Below the pieces are notes generated by a model that was not told where the DNA came from, made no database searches, and worked only from the letters and a program-made list of their open reading frames with translations. A stretch of 14,404 bases of DNA from Rhodoferax sp. (GTDB lineage: Bacteria > Pseudomonadota > Gammaproteobacteria > Burkholderiales > Burkholderiaceae_C): assembly GCA_017880985.1 (NCBI GenBank), contig JADGRK010000024.1, forward strand, positions 1 to 14,404, read 5' to 3'. Of the stretch, positions 6,510-13,489 are shown in pieces (the first letter of the stretch is position 1; the number at the start of each line of letters is the position of its first letter). The translations under genes were made by a program, and so were the position numbers.

Positions 6510-7256
6510 AGGGTTGCTCACCGTACACCAGGGACGGGTGCCGTCGTTGCCGTAAATCTGCGTCACACCCAAGGCGTTCAGGCGCAAGCGAGCCAGCCCT
6601 GGCAAATTTGCCAACCATTTTTGACCTGATTCAGTACCGCTTGTGTCGCTGATTTTGGGAGCAAACAGATCAGCCGCTGCCGGGTCATGCGCGACAAAAG
6701 CAGCACGCACCTCAGGGCCCACTTCAAACGCTTGTGGTCCAATGCAGGGGCCCAACCATGCTATTAGTTTTGTAGCTACTTGTGAACTATCAACGGGGGC
6801 TAGAGCCGTAAAATACTCATAAATATGCTCGATGATGCCGGGTCCACCGTGCGCCGCCAAACTGCGCCAACCCGCATGCGCTGCCGCCACCAGACTGCCT
6901 TCGGTGTTGGTTAACAACACCGGCATGCAATCGGCCACCATGATGGTGCAGGCCAGGCGTGGTTGGTTCGCCAGGCAGCCATCGGCAGTTGCACCCTGTG
7001 CCGTCGTATCAGACAACAGGACCGCTTGCGTGCCATGGACTTGCGACAAGAAAACCGGCCGCGCCTGAATCGCCCGCTGTAGAAGCGCGCGGTTGGAGGC
7101 TACGCGCGCAGCGCTATCGCCAACGTGATCAGCCAGGTTCAGCTGGTCGTAAGGAGCCACCGACTGCCCCCCGGCGCGGGTGGTGACGATGGCATGTACA
7201 CGAGCCGGTGCTGGCCATTCGGGAATCAGCCACGCCGGGTTGATCCCGGAATTCAT
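6441..7256 (-). CDS. pgeF: PgeF/YfiH-type laccase-domain protein (polyphenol oxidase / purine nucleoside phosphorylase)
   Basis: A cytosolic laccase-domain (multi-copper polyphenol oxidoreductase, DUF152) protein of 271 residues. E. coli YfiH (PgeF) is linked to peptidoglycan fidelity, and mammalian and bacterial relatives act as purine nucleoside phosphorylases. The zinc/catalytic residues are visible: His74 in QVHG, Cys110 in VADC and His127 in AHAGW, followed by WLGPCIGPQAFEVG (167-180) and the C-terminal SHRRD and SGRMA motifs. The ATG at 7256 overlaps the TGA of the upstream gene as ATGA, so translation is probably coupled; an in-frame TTG at 7298 is less likely. Residues about 148-166 appear to be encoded by an inserted repeat, making the segment before WLGPCIGP about a dozen residues longer than I recall for E. 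coli. The 3' end overlaps the plus-strand gene by 69 bases. Confidence 0.93.
   Translation of the reverse strand: MNSGINPAWLIPEWPAPARVHAIVTTRAGGQSVAPYDQLNLADHVGDSAARVASNRALLQRAIQARPVFLSQVHGTQAVLLSDTTAQGATADGCLANQPRLACTIMVADCMPVLLTNTEGSLVAAAHAGWRSLAAHGGPGIIEHIYEYFTALAPVDSSQVATKLIAWLGPCIGPQAFEVGPEVRAAFVAHDPAAADLFAPKISDTSGTESGQKWLANLPGLARLRLNALGVTQIYGNDGTRPWCTVSNPSRFFSHRRDRVSGRMAACIWLD
6760..6815 (-). repeat. candidate Comamonadaceae interspersed repeat inside pgeF
   Basis: The plus strand here has an AT-rich GCTATT...GTAGCTACTTG block, then GGGGGCTAGAGCC and AAAATA. This pattern matches, from memory, a short element scattered between genes in Comamonadaceae genomes (GCTATT...TAGCTGCTTG...GCTAGAGCC). 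Here it lies wholly inside pgeF and is read in frame as YFTALAPVDSSQVATKLI. The base composition (TTTTGTAGCTACTTGTG) differs visibly from the GC-rich coding sequence on both sides. The family assignment rests on recollection only. Confidence 0.55.
7253..7256 (-). promoter_or_regulatory. ATGA stop/start overlap coupling the membrane protein gene to pgeF
   Basis: On the reverse strand the TGA ending the upstream membrane protein (7255-7253) shares two bases with the pgeF ATG (7256-7254). This four-base overlap fixes the pgeF start and indicates translational coupling by terminating ribosomes. A GGAG sequence lies about 12 bases upstream. Confidence 0.75.
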
Positions 7257-7765
7257 CGAGAGCGTCTCCACCAGGTCTTGACCGATCGCCGCCACCAAAT
7301 CCTGGCTGCGCGCTTTAACCTGCGCCCCTCACGCCAGACGGCCGAGCGTCGAACCTCGACCAGTATCCCTTCCTTCCAATTCTTCCAGCGCGGATACCAT
7401 GAAGCGAACCAGCGCAACTGCATCAATGCCGGTTGCGTCAACTGGAACAAGCGTGCCAACAACGCCGTCCCGCCCAGTTTGGCACCCAGCAGCAAGACCA
7501 ATCCCAACGTGGTCTGGCCTTTGCCAAACAGGTAGAGCGCAAGCAACTTGACTGGCAACAGGGTCAACACCGGTATGCCAAAAACCAGCAATGCACCGAT
7601 TGGCGGCAATTGCGCAATTTTTCGCTCAAGCCAGGCCCACAGCGGCAACCGGGCCAGTCGGGCAAAGGCGGCGGCGAGCGGCTCCCAGCCCCATTCTTCG
7701 AACAGCAGCAGACCCGCCACCAGCGGGAACAGCAGCGCCCGAAGAATTTTTTTCAGCGTCTGCAT
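7253..7765 (-). CDS. small basic membrane protein, function unknown
   Basis: A 170-residue protein from ATG 7765; a GTG directly before it would add one residue. Hydrophobic stretches at about 9-22, 55-80 and 86-105 suggest two or three membrane segments. The region from 112 to the end is unusually rich in Trp and Arg/Lys (RIWWRRSVKTWWRRSR at the end), which should sit at the cytoplasmic membrane face. I do not recognise a family. It lies 27 bases after ycaO and overlaps pgeF by four bases, so the three genes probably form one transcript. No function can be given beyond a possible membrane link with its neighbours, which is inference from position only. Confidence 0.8.
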   Translation of the reverse strand: MQTLKKILRALLFPLVAGLLLFEEWGWEPLAAAFARLARLPLWAWLERKIAQLPPIGALLVFGIPVLTLLPVKLLALYLFGKGQTTLGLVLLLGAKLGGTALLARLFQLTQPALMQLRWFASWYPRWKNWKEGILVEVRRSAVWREGRRLKRAARIWWRRSVKTWWRRSR

Positions 7766-7792
7766 CACGGCACGAACCGCAGCCGACCCGGT

Positions 7793-9523
7793 TCAGGCCG
7801 CGCCTGCATGAACCTTGTCATAGGCCACCAGCAGCTTGTGGTGCATCTCGCACCCGTCGAGTGCCAGCCCCGGCGCACTCAATCCCATGAATCGGTCGGT
7901 TTGCATGATCAGTGCATGTGCCTGCGCCACGGCACCGGCGCCATAGAGTTGTCGCAAGGCGTCCAGATACGGCCCGCTGTCGCCCATGTCGGCCAGGTTG
8001 ATCAGCGTTTCGATGCAGGCATAGACCGCCCGGCGCTGTGGGTTGAGTTGGTCAAATTGGCGAATCCAGTCACAGCCCTCCAGGGTGGCGGCTTCATCGC
8101 CAATGGCCAGCGCCAGCAGGGTTTTGAGCTCGCCCACGCGCAGGTCGCTCCAAAAAGAGCCGGCGTCCGCCGCCAGACCAATCAGCCCCGCCACCGGGCG
8201 CTGATCGGCCAATGCCGATTCATTCAAGGTGCCCAACAGGTCGGAGCACTCGTCATCGTCCAGCTCCGGCAGGTTCAAAATCGCTTCGCGGATGCTGTTG
8301 CCCAGGCTGTTATTTTCAAACTCCAGGTCATCCACCGGGTAAATCTCGGACATGCCCGGCACCAAAATGCGACAGGCATAGACGCCCAGGTGGGTGAAGT
8401 CGGCAATGTAGATGTCACGACCATCGCGATGAATGCGATCCACCGCCCAGGCGTAGTCCTCGGCGGTAGTGTTGCTGAAGTTCCAGTCAACAAACGCATG
8501 ATCGGACACGTCGCCTAAGAACTTCCAGTGAATCACACCACTCGAATCGACGAAATGAATTTCGATATTGGTCGAACTGGCCACTTCTTCCAGATCAAAA
8601 CCCGGCACCGGGAAACCCGCCAGCGCGTCCAGGGCACGGCCTTGCAACAGTTCGGTGAGCGCGCGCTCCAGTGCGATCTCAAAGCGCGGGTGCGCTCCAA
8701 AACTGGCAAAGCAACCCTGATCCTCCGGATGCAACAGCGTCACATTCATCACCGGGTACTGCCCCCCCAGCGAGGCGTCTTTAACCAAAATGCCAAAACC
8801 GGCCGAGCGCAGCGCGGCAATGCCAGCAGCAATGCGCGGGTAGCGCGCAATGACGGCCTCCGGCACGTCCGGCAGGCAAATGCCTTCACTGATGATGCGT
8901 CCCTTGATGTGGCGCTCGAAAATCTCCGACAAGGCCTGCGTGCGCGCCTCAGCCTGCGTGTTGCCGGCCGACATGCCGTTGCTCACATACAAATTGCCAA
9001 TGATGTTCACCGGGAAAAAGGTTACAGCCCCGTCACGCTGACGCACATAGGGAATGGCGCAAATGCCACGCTCTGCGTTGCCCGAATTGAATTCAACCAG
9101 GTCACTGGCGTCGATGCTGCCCTGCGGGTTGTAAAACTGATGCAGCTCGGGGTTCAGTAGCTCAAGTGGCCAACTGCCATCTTCGTTTGGCACAAACCAG
9201 CGCTCTTGCGGGTAATGCACATAAGAGCGGCTCGCGACGTCAGGCCCCAGGTAATAGTGCGTCCAGAAATAATTGTTGGACAGCCGCTCGCAAAACTCGC
9301 CCAGGGCACTGGCCAGGCACGCCAGCCGGGTGGCACCTTTGCCATTGGTAAACATCAGCGGGCAGTCGCGGTCCCGTATGTGCACCGACCAGATGCCCTC
9401 CACCGGGTTGAGCCAACTGCGCTCCTCAATATGAAAGCCCAGCGCTTGCAGCCGGGTTTGCAGGGTATTGATGGTGGATTCAAGAGAGGCATCTTTGCCG
9501 GGGATAAAATTTTGAGTTTGCAT
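7793..9523 (-). CDS. ycaO: YcaO-domain protein, E. coli YcaO type (RimO-associated)
   Basis: A 576-residue protein close in length and sequence to E. coli YcaO (586), which is implicated in RimO-dependent beta-methylthiolation of ribosomal protein S12. YcaO domains bind ATP and activate amide carbonyls. The ATG at 9523 (MQTQNFIPGKDASLEST) aligns with the E. coli N terminus; an in-frame TTG at 9559 does not. ATP/Mg-binding landmarks are Glu76 and Glu79 in GEFCER and Glu200, Glu203 and Arg204 in SEIFER. The C-terminal third is helical and TPR-like, as in E. coli, and lacks the proline-rich C terminus of azoline-forming YcaO proteins. No precursor peptide or dehydrogenase gene lies nearby, so a thiazole/oxazole natural product role is unlikely. 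It is the first gene of a unit with the membrane protein and pgeF. Confidence 0.93.
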   Translation of the reverse strand: MQTQNFIPGKDASLESTINTLQTRLQALGFHIEERSWLNPVEGIWSVHIRDRDCPLMFTNGKGATRLACLASALGEFCERLSNNYFWTHYYLGPDVASRSYVHYPQERWFVPNEDGSWPLELLNPELHQFYNPQGSIDASDLVEFNSGNAERGICAIPYVRQRDGAVTFFPVNIIGNLYVSNGMSAGNTQAEARTQALSEIFERHIKGRIISEGICLPDVPEAVIARYPRIAAGIAALRSAGFGILVKDASLGGQYPVMNVTLLHPEDQGCFASFGAHPRFEIALERALTELLQGRALDALAGFPVPGFDLEEVASSTNIEIHFVDSSGVIHWKFLGDVSDHAFVDWNFSNTTAEDYAWAVDRIHRDGRDIYIADFTHLGVYACRILVPGMSEIYPVDDLEFENNSLGNSIREAILNLPELDDDECSDLLGTLNESALADQRPVAGLIGLAADAGSFWSDLRVGELKTLLALAIGDEAATLEGCDWIRQFDQLNPQRRAVYACIETLINLADMGDSGPYLDALRQLYGAGAVAQAHALIMQTDRFMGLSAPGLALDGCEMHHKLLVAYDKVHAGAA

Positions 9524-9531
9524 GGGCGTGC

Positions 9532-9559
9532 AGCATACCGCAGACCCAGCGCTCTTCAA
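9532..9559 (-). promoter_or_regulatory. candidate ycaO promoter, possibly leaderless
   Basis: On the reverse strand, TTGAAG (9559-9554) and TATGCT (9537-9532) are separated by 16 bases, each matching 4 of 6 consensus positions. Only 8 bases separate the -10 from the ycaO ATG, so transcription would begin at or next to the start codon. No Shine-Dalgarno is visible before that ATG, which agrees with a leaderless mRNA. Confidence 0.35.
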
Positions 9560-9583
9560 TCTGCAGTGGCTCTGACGTTAGAC

Positions 9584-9611
9584 TTGAAGGTTGCATCCAC
9601 CCCTGTATCAC
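9584..9611 (+). promoter_or_regulatory. candidate promoter of the ABM-domain gene
   Basis: TTGAAG (9584-9589) and TATCAC (9606-9611) are spaced by 16 bases, 13 bases before the ATG at 9625. Each hexamer matches 4 of 6 sigma-70 positions. It lies back to back with the candidate ycaO promoter in the same 101-base divergent region and uses the same -35 hexamer. Confidence 0.3.
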
Positions 9612-9624
9612 ACCGAAGATTGCC

Positions 9625-9927
9625 ATGATCCTTGAACTTGCTGATTTCTCTATTCACCCCGGCCAGAACGCTGCTTTTGAAGAAGCCATCGGGCGCGGCT
9701 TGAAAAATATCATCAAACAGGCCCACGGCTTTCATGGCTTCAAACTGAACCATTGCATTGAAAGCCCCGAGCGTTACATTCTGCAAATTTTCTGGAACAC
9801 GCTGGAAGACCACACGGTCGGTTTTCGTCAGTCACCGGCGTTTACCGAGTGGCGCGCCATCGTCGGACCGTTTTTTGCCATTCCCCCAGTGGTCGAGCAC
9901 TTTGACATGATCGCCAAGTCCGCCTGA
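9625..9927 (+). CDS. antibiotic biosynthesis monooxygenase (ABM) fold protein
   Basis: A 100-residue cytosolic protein matching the small dimeric alpha/beta ferredoxin-like ABM domain in length and pattern: strand ILELADFSIHPG, helix FEEAIGRGLKNIIKQAHGF, the strand-turn-strand FKLNHCIESPERYILQIFW, then SPAFTEWRAIVGPFF. The GF(H)GF motif after the first helix and the W...H..F ending are typical. Family members include cofactor-free monooxygenases, haem-degrading enzymes and proteins of unknown activity; no residue here settles the substrate. It is divergent from ycaO and 56 bases upstream of the FAH-family gene on the same strand, so it may be co-transcribed with it. Confidence 0.85.
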   Translation: MILELADFSIHPGQNAAFEEAIGRGLKNIIKQAHGFHGFKLNHCIESPERYILQIFWNTLEDHTVGFRQSPAFTEWRAIVGPFFAIPPVVEHFDMIAKSA

Positions 9928-9983
9928 TCAGGCGCCGGGCGTTGTGCCAGGATAATCGGGTCTAACTGAAAAAAAGGAATTTC

Positions 9984-10679
9984 ATGCGCTACGTCTTTAA
10001 CCCTGCTCCCACCGTGTCGCTGCCAGTCGTCGGCAGCCCTTTGCGCTTTCCGGTGCACCGCATTTACTGTGTCGGACGCAACTATGAAGATCATGCTAAA
10101 GAAATGGGTTTTAGCGGGCGCGAGCCGCCCTTTTTCTTCATGAAACCGGCTGACGCAGTGCTGGAAGCCAACGCAGGCGAAACCGCCACCCTGCCCTACC
10201 CGAGCCTGACGCACAACCTGCACCATGAAATCGAACTGGTGGTTGCAATTGGCAAGGGTGGTAAAAATATCAGGGCAACCGACGCCCAGCAGCATATTTT
10301 TGGTTACGCGGTGGGCCTCGACATGACACGCCGCGATCTGCAAAACGAGATGAAAAAACAGGGGCGGCCCTGGTGCATTGGCAAGGGCTTTGACGCCTCG
10401 GCGCCAGTCGGACCGATCACCCCGACCGCCAACGCAGGCAATATTGCCGATGCGGAAATTTCGCTCCAGGTCAACGGCCAGCAGCGCCAGCGTAGCGACA
10501 CTTCCAAATTGATCTGGAATGTTGCCGAAACCATTGAGCACCTGTCAGCCGCCTGGGAACTGCAGCCAGGCGACCTGATTTTTACCGGCACGCCCGAAGG
10601 GGTAGCGGCCGTGGTTCCGGGCGACACATTGAGCGGCGCTGTCGCAGGGCTGACGCCCATCACCGTCAGCATCAAGTAA
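9984..10679 (+). CDS. fumarylacetoacetate hydrolase family protein (fumarylpyruvate hydrolase-like)
   Basis: A 231-residue metal-dependent enzyme of the FAH superfamily, expected to cleave or decarboxylate C-C bonds in 2-oxo acids. Motifs in order are IYCVGRNYEDHAKEMG (27-42, with the His37/Glu40 pair), FFMKPADA (51-58), metal ligands Glu82 and Glu84 in HHEIELVV and Asp113 in GLDMTRRDLQ, KGFDASAPVGP (134-144) and TGTPEGV (201-207). The HAKEMG phrase and the length fit the fumarylpyruvate hydrolase (NagK) and FAHD1-like branch. No gentisate or salicylate pathway gene is next to it, so FAHD1-like oxaloacetate decarboxylase or acylpyruvase activity is equally possible and I give no symbol. An AAGGAA Shine-Dalgarno sits at 9974-9979. 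Confidence 0.92.
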   Translation: MRYVFNPAPTVSLPVVGSPLRFPVHRIYCVGRNYEDHAKEMGFSGREPPFFFMKPADAVLEANAGETATLPYPSLTHNLHHEIELVVAIGKGGKNIRATDAQQHIFGYAVGLDMTRRDLQNEMKKQGRPWCIGKGFDASAPVGPITPTANAGNIADAEISLQVNGQQRQRSDTSKLIWNVAETIEHLSAAWELQPGDLIFTGTPEGVAAVVPGDTLSGAVAGLTPITVSIK

Positions 10680-10721
10680 AGCGCTGCCTGGTCAGGAATC
10701 CCGGTTGACTGCACTGCCACC

Positions 10722-11267
10722 ATGCTTCGTTCCCCCATCAAACACTGCAAAAACTGCGGCAACGCCGTGGTTTACCGCGTCCCGGATGACGGTGACACCA
10801 AAGAGCGCGCAGTATGCCCCGCGTGTTGCACGATTCACTACGAAAACCCGCTCAACGTGGTCGGCACGGTACCCTATTGGGGTGACAAAGTGCTGCTGTG
10901 CAAGCGCAATATTGAGCCGCGCTTTGGCAAATGGACCTTGCCAGCGGGTTTCATGGAATTGGCTGAGACCGTGGCCGAAGGCGCGGCGCGCGAAACGCTG
11001 GAAGAGTCAGGTGCCCAGTTTGAGCTGGAAGGGTTTTTCTCTCTGGTCAACGTCCCCCGCGTTGGCCAGGTGCATATGTTTTACCGGGCCCGTTTGCTCA
11101 GCGATGTGTTCGCTCCCGGCTTTGAAACGATTGAGGCCCGGCTGTTTGCTGAAAACGAGATTCCTTGGGACGAAATTGCATTCAGAACCGTCAAGGTGAC
11201 GCTGGAACGCTATTTTTCAGACCGCAACAAAGGTCACTTCGCCATTCATGCCATCGATATCACCTGA
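10722..11267 (+). CDS. Nudix hydrolase with N-terminal zinc ribbon
   Basis: A 181-residue protein. An N-terminal zinc ribbon is marked by Cys9, Cys12, Cys32 and Cys35 (HCKNCG and VCPACC), followed by the Nudix fold. The Nudix box runs from Gly76 to Ala98 (GFMELAETVAEG... RETLEESGA) and fits GX5EX7REUXEEXGU except for Thr92 at the first bulky-aliphatic position; Glu82, Arg90, Glu91, Glu94 and Glu95 are present. Ribbon-plus-Nudix proteins hydrolyse nucleoside diphosphate derivatives such as NADH, ADP-ribose or FAD; the NudC-specific motif SQPWPFPxS is absent, so NADH pyrophosphatase is unlikely. It lies 42 bases after the FAH gene and overlaps the start of a possible small ORF. Confidence 0.92.
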   Translation: MLRSPIKHCKNCGNAVVYRVPDDGDTKERAVCPACCTIHYENPLNVVGTVPYWGDKVLLCKRNIEPRFGKWTLPAGFMELAETVAEGAARETLEESGAQFELEGFFSLVNVPRVGQVHMFYRARLLSDVFAPGFETIEARLFAENEIPWDEIAFRTVKVTLERYFSDRNKGHFAIHAIDIT

Positions 11268-11367
11268 CAGCTTGGCCCAAGCCGAGTTCTGGTTCTACCG
11301 CATCGGCGGCTATCTGTTGATCAACGTGCTGGACGACCCGGCCTGGTTGGCACTGATGTTTTGCTGA
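11248..11367 (+). CDS. possible 39-residue small hydrophobic protein
   Basis: ATG 11248 to TGA 11365-11367, in a different frame from both neighbours. The start overlaps the end of the Nudix gene by 20 bases, and the stop falls six bases before the ATG of the exonuclease fusion, so it fills the gap exactly and could couple translation. Residues 13-38 (EFWFYRIGGYLLINV then LDDPAWLALMF) are rich in aromatic and aliphatic residues and read like real protein. An in-frame TTG at 11272, just after the Nudix stop, is another possible start. No clear Shine-Dalgarno is seen. It could be a real small protein, a leader for coupling, or chance. Confidence 0.45.
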   Translation: MPSISPDSLAQAEFWFYRIGGYLLINVLDDPAWLALMFC

Positions 11368-11372
11368 GTCCC

Positions 11373-12797
11373 ATGCTGGCCTGCTACGTCATGCTTGATC
11401 TGGAAACCACCGGTGGCAACCCGGTGCATGACCGCATCACCGAAATTGCCGCAGTACGCATTGAGAACGGCCGTGAAGTGGCACGCTGGAGCAGTTTGGT
11501 CAATCCCGGCGCAACGATCTCCCCGTTCATCCAGAATTTGACCGGCATCAGCAATCACATGGTGCGCCAGGCACCTGGATTTGATGCGCTTGCCCAGCAG
11601 CTGCTGGCCTTGCTGGAGGGCGCCGTGCTGGTGGCACATAACGTACGTTTTGACCACGGCTTTTTGCTCAACGAATTCGGGCGACTCGGCATCAATCTGC
11701 GCGTCAAGACGCTATGTACGGTGCGACTGTCGCGCCTGCTTTATCCGCAATACCGCGGCCACGGGCTGGATGCCATCATGCAACGCCACGGCTTGACCAG
11801 CAGCGCGCGGCACCGCGCCATGGGCGACGTGGAGATGGTGCTGGGCTGGCTGCACCTTGCCTCCAGAGAGCTCGGCGCCGAACTCGTCAAGCGCCAGGCG
11901 CAGACGCTCTTGCAAAGCAGCGCTGCTTTGCCACCGCAACTGGAAACGCGTATCCAAGACATTCCCGAAACCGCCGGTGTGTATTTGTTTTTTGGCGACG
12001 GACCGCTGCCGCTGTACATCGGCAAAAGCATCAAGCTGCGCAGCCGGGTGATGTTGCACTTTCAGACGGCCGGCCGCGCGGCACGCGAGATGCGCATCGC
12101 ACAAGAGATCCGGCGCATTGATTGGATTGAAACCGCAGGCGAGCTCGGCGCCTTGCTGCTCGAAACGCGGTTGGTCAAAGACAAACAACCGGTTTACAAC
12201 CGCCAATTGCGCAGCGACCGCTCCCAGTATGCCTGGCGGCTGAGCGGAGGCGCAGAAGTGCGCCCGCTCTTGACCCTGGTACGCGGCGAGGATTTGCAAC
12301 CCCGGGAGTTTGGCCAGATGTATGGCCTTTACCGCTCCAGGAGTCAGGCCATCACCAAGCTGCGCGAACTGGCCGACAGCCACGGCCTGTGCCCGCAAGC
12401 CCTCGGGCTTGAGTCCGGCACCGGTCGATGTTTTGCACACCAGATGGGTCACTGCAAAGGCGTGTGTTGCGGCGAGGAGAAGCCCGAGCTGCACTACCTG
12501 CGGCTGCAACTGGCACTGGCCCCGCAAAAGCTGAAGGTCTGGCCCTTTTCCGGCAAGCTGGCGCTGCGCGAGCACAACGCACAGAGCGGCCGCACCGATA
12601 TTCACATCTTTGAGCAATGGTGTCACCTGGCCACGGTGCATGACGAGCCGGCGCTGGAAGAAGCGCTGAGGTCCACTGGCAATGCCCTGACGTTTGATCT
12701 CGATAGCTATCGGCTGCTGATCAAACACCTGACGCAGCCGGGCAAGAACAAAGCTGAGCAGATCGACTTCGCGGGGCGATATTCGGTGCTGCAATAA
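11373..12797 (+). CDS. DEDDh 3'-5' exonuclease fused to UvrC/Cho-like GIY-YIG nuclease
   Basis: A 474-residue fusion from ATG 11373; a TTG at 11361 or an ATG at 11391 are alternatives, the last leaving little before the catalytic DLET. Residues 1-165 are a DnaQ-like exonuclease: Asp9 and Glu11 (LDLETTGG), Asp94 in AHNVRFDHGF, and His147 and Asp152 in RHRAMGD. Residues 195-285 are a GIY-YIG domain: GVYLFF (202-207), LYIGKS (214-219), KLRSRV and Glu264 in LLLETRLVK. Downstream, Cys340, Cys353, Cys361 and Cys365 follow the spacing of the UvrC [4Fe-4S] site. The UvrC helix-hairpin-helix and UvrB-binding parts are absent. The same exonuclease-GIY-YIG architecture is known in other bacteria, for example mycobacterial Rv2191. 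A DNA repair role by incision plus end trimming is inferred. Confidence 0.92.
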   Translation: MLACYVMLDLETTGGNPVHDRITEIAAVRIENGREVARWSSLVNPGATISPFIQNLTGISNHMVRQAPGFDALAQQLLALLEGAVLVAHNVRFDHGFLLNEFGRLGINLRVKTLCTVRLSRLLYPQYRGHGLDAIMQRHGLTSSARHRAMGDVEMVLGWLHLASRELGAELVKRQAQTLLQSSAALPPQLETRIQDIPETAGVYLFFGDGPLPLYIGKSIKLRSRVMLHFQTAGRAAREMRIAQEIRRIDWIETAGELGALLLETRLVKDKQPVYNRQLRSDRSQYAWRLSGGAEVRPLLTLVRGEDLQPREFGQMYGLYRSRSQAITKLRELADSHGLCPQALGLESGTGRCFAHQMGHCKGVCCGEEKPELHYLRLQLALAPQKLKVWPFSGKLALREHNAQSGRTDIHIFEQWCHLATVHDEPALEEALRSTGNALTFDLDSYRLLIKHLTQPGKNKAEQIDFAGRYSVLQ

Positions 12798-12853
12798 ACA
12801 TCCCTCGCAGCATTTCCTGCAAACGACCCAGGCGCAGTGTCAAGCGACTCGTA

Positions 12854-13408
12854 TCAAACCCGGAACTTCGCCGCCAGGTCAGCAATGCGTTTGCCAAACA
12901 GGCGAGCAGTTTCCAGGTCACCCGGATTCATTTCTTCAGCGCTGGCATCACCCGCGGTCTGGGCCATCGGACCCGCGGAAGAGGCAAGGTAATTCACGTC
13001 GCCGCGGTGCGAGGCCCTGGTGTTGTTGTAGTTCAGACCGGTACCGGCCCACACACCGCCGTGCTGCATCGCCAACGTCATGAAGTAATGCAGGGTTGAG
13101 TGCTTGTCACCATTGACATTGGCGCTGTTGGTAAAACCGCCAAAGATCTTGTCTTTCCAGGCCTGGGTGTACCAGGGTTTGCTGCTGGCATCGGCAAACT
13201 TCTTGAACTGCCAGCTCACGCTGCCCATGTAGGTCGGCGAACCAAAAATGATGGCGTCGGCGGCCGCCAGTGTGTCCCATCCGGCATCCGTCAAATTGCC
13301 GTCCGCGTCAATGGCCAGCAACTCGCCACCCGCGCCCTGCGCCACCGATTGCGCCATGCGCTGCGTATGACCATAACCCGAATGAAAGACGACTGCTACT
13401 TTTGCCAT
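12854..13408 (-). CDS. flavodoxin / WrbA-like NAD(P)H:quinone oxidoreductase family protein
   Basis: A 184-residue soluble flavoprotein. The N terminus VAVVFHSGYGHTQRMA (4-19) is the FMN phosphate-binding loop of the flavodoxin fold, and FGSPTYMGSVSWQFKKF (55-71) is the second FMN loop, characteristic of WrbA-like quinone reductases. The acid-rich loop and the GGVWAGTG segment support the same fold. It is shorter than WrbA (about 200) and lacks the family's exact signature, so I call it WrbA-like rather than WrbA. It should perform two-electron quinone reduction with NAD(P)H. The ATG at 13408 has a strong AGGAGT Shine-Dalgarno. It is the last gene of the pirin-DoxX-flavodoxin unit, 81 bases after doxX, and converges on the exonuclease fusion. 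Confidence 0.9.
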   Translation of the reverse strand: MAKVAVVFHSGYGHTQRMAQSVAQGAGGELLAIDADGNLTDAGWDTLAAADAIIFGSPTYMGSVSWQFKKFADASSKPWYTQAWKDKIFGGFTNSANVNGDKHSTLHYFMTLAMQHGGVWAGTGLNYNNTRASHRGDVNYLASSAGPMAQTAGDASAEEMNPGDLETARLFGKRIADLAAKFRV

Positions 13409-13489
13409 AAAAATACTCCTTGAGTGCGATTGAAAAAGGACGAACGCGAGCTGCGGGCGTCCAGGAAAAATGGAAATAGATAGTCCAAA

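Noticed and set aside
7433..8518. 361-codon open frame on the plus strand
   Set aside because: It lies opposite ycaO and the membrane protein gene; its Gln/Arg-rich composition is typical of antisense frames in GC-rich DNA.
7793..9523. YcaO as part of a thiazole/oxazole-modified peptide cluster
   Set aside because: It matches E. coli-type YcaO over its whole length, lacks the proline-rich C terminus, and no precursor peptide, partner protein or flavin dehydrogenase gene is adjacent.
11950..12240. GIY-YIG domain as a homing endonuclease
   Set aside because: The domain order, the cysteine cluster and the fused exonuclease match the UvrC/Cho family; there is no intron or intein context.
12701..12712. 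Perfect palindrome CGATAGCTATCG, also slightly like the start of the interspersed repeat
   Set aside because: It lies in ordinary coding sequence for LDSYRL in the fusion gene and the rest of the repeat pattern is missing.
11712..12794. 360-codon open frame on the minus strand
   Set aside because: It lies opposite the exonuclease/GIY-YIG fusion, whose catalytic motifs are intact.
12798..12853. Terminator between the convergent fusion and flavodoxin genes
   Set aside because: Only a 4-bp stem (GCAG/CTGC) without a T-run is visible.
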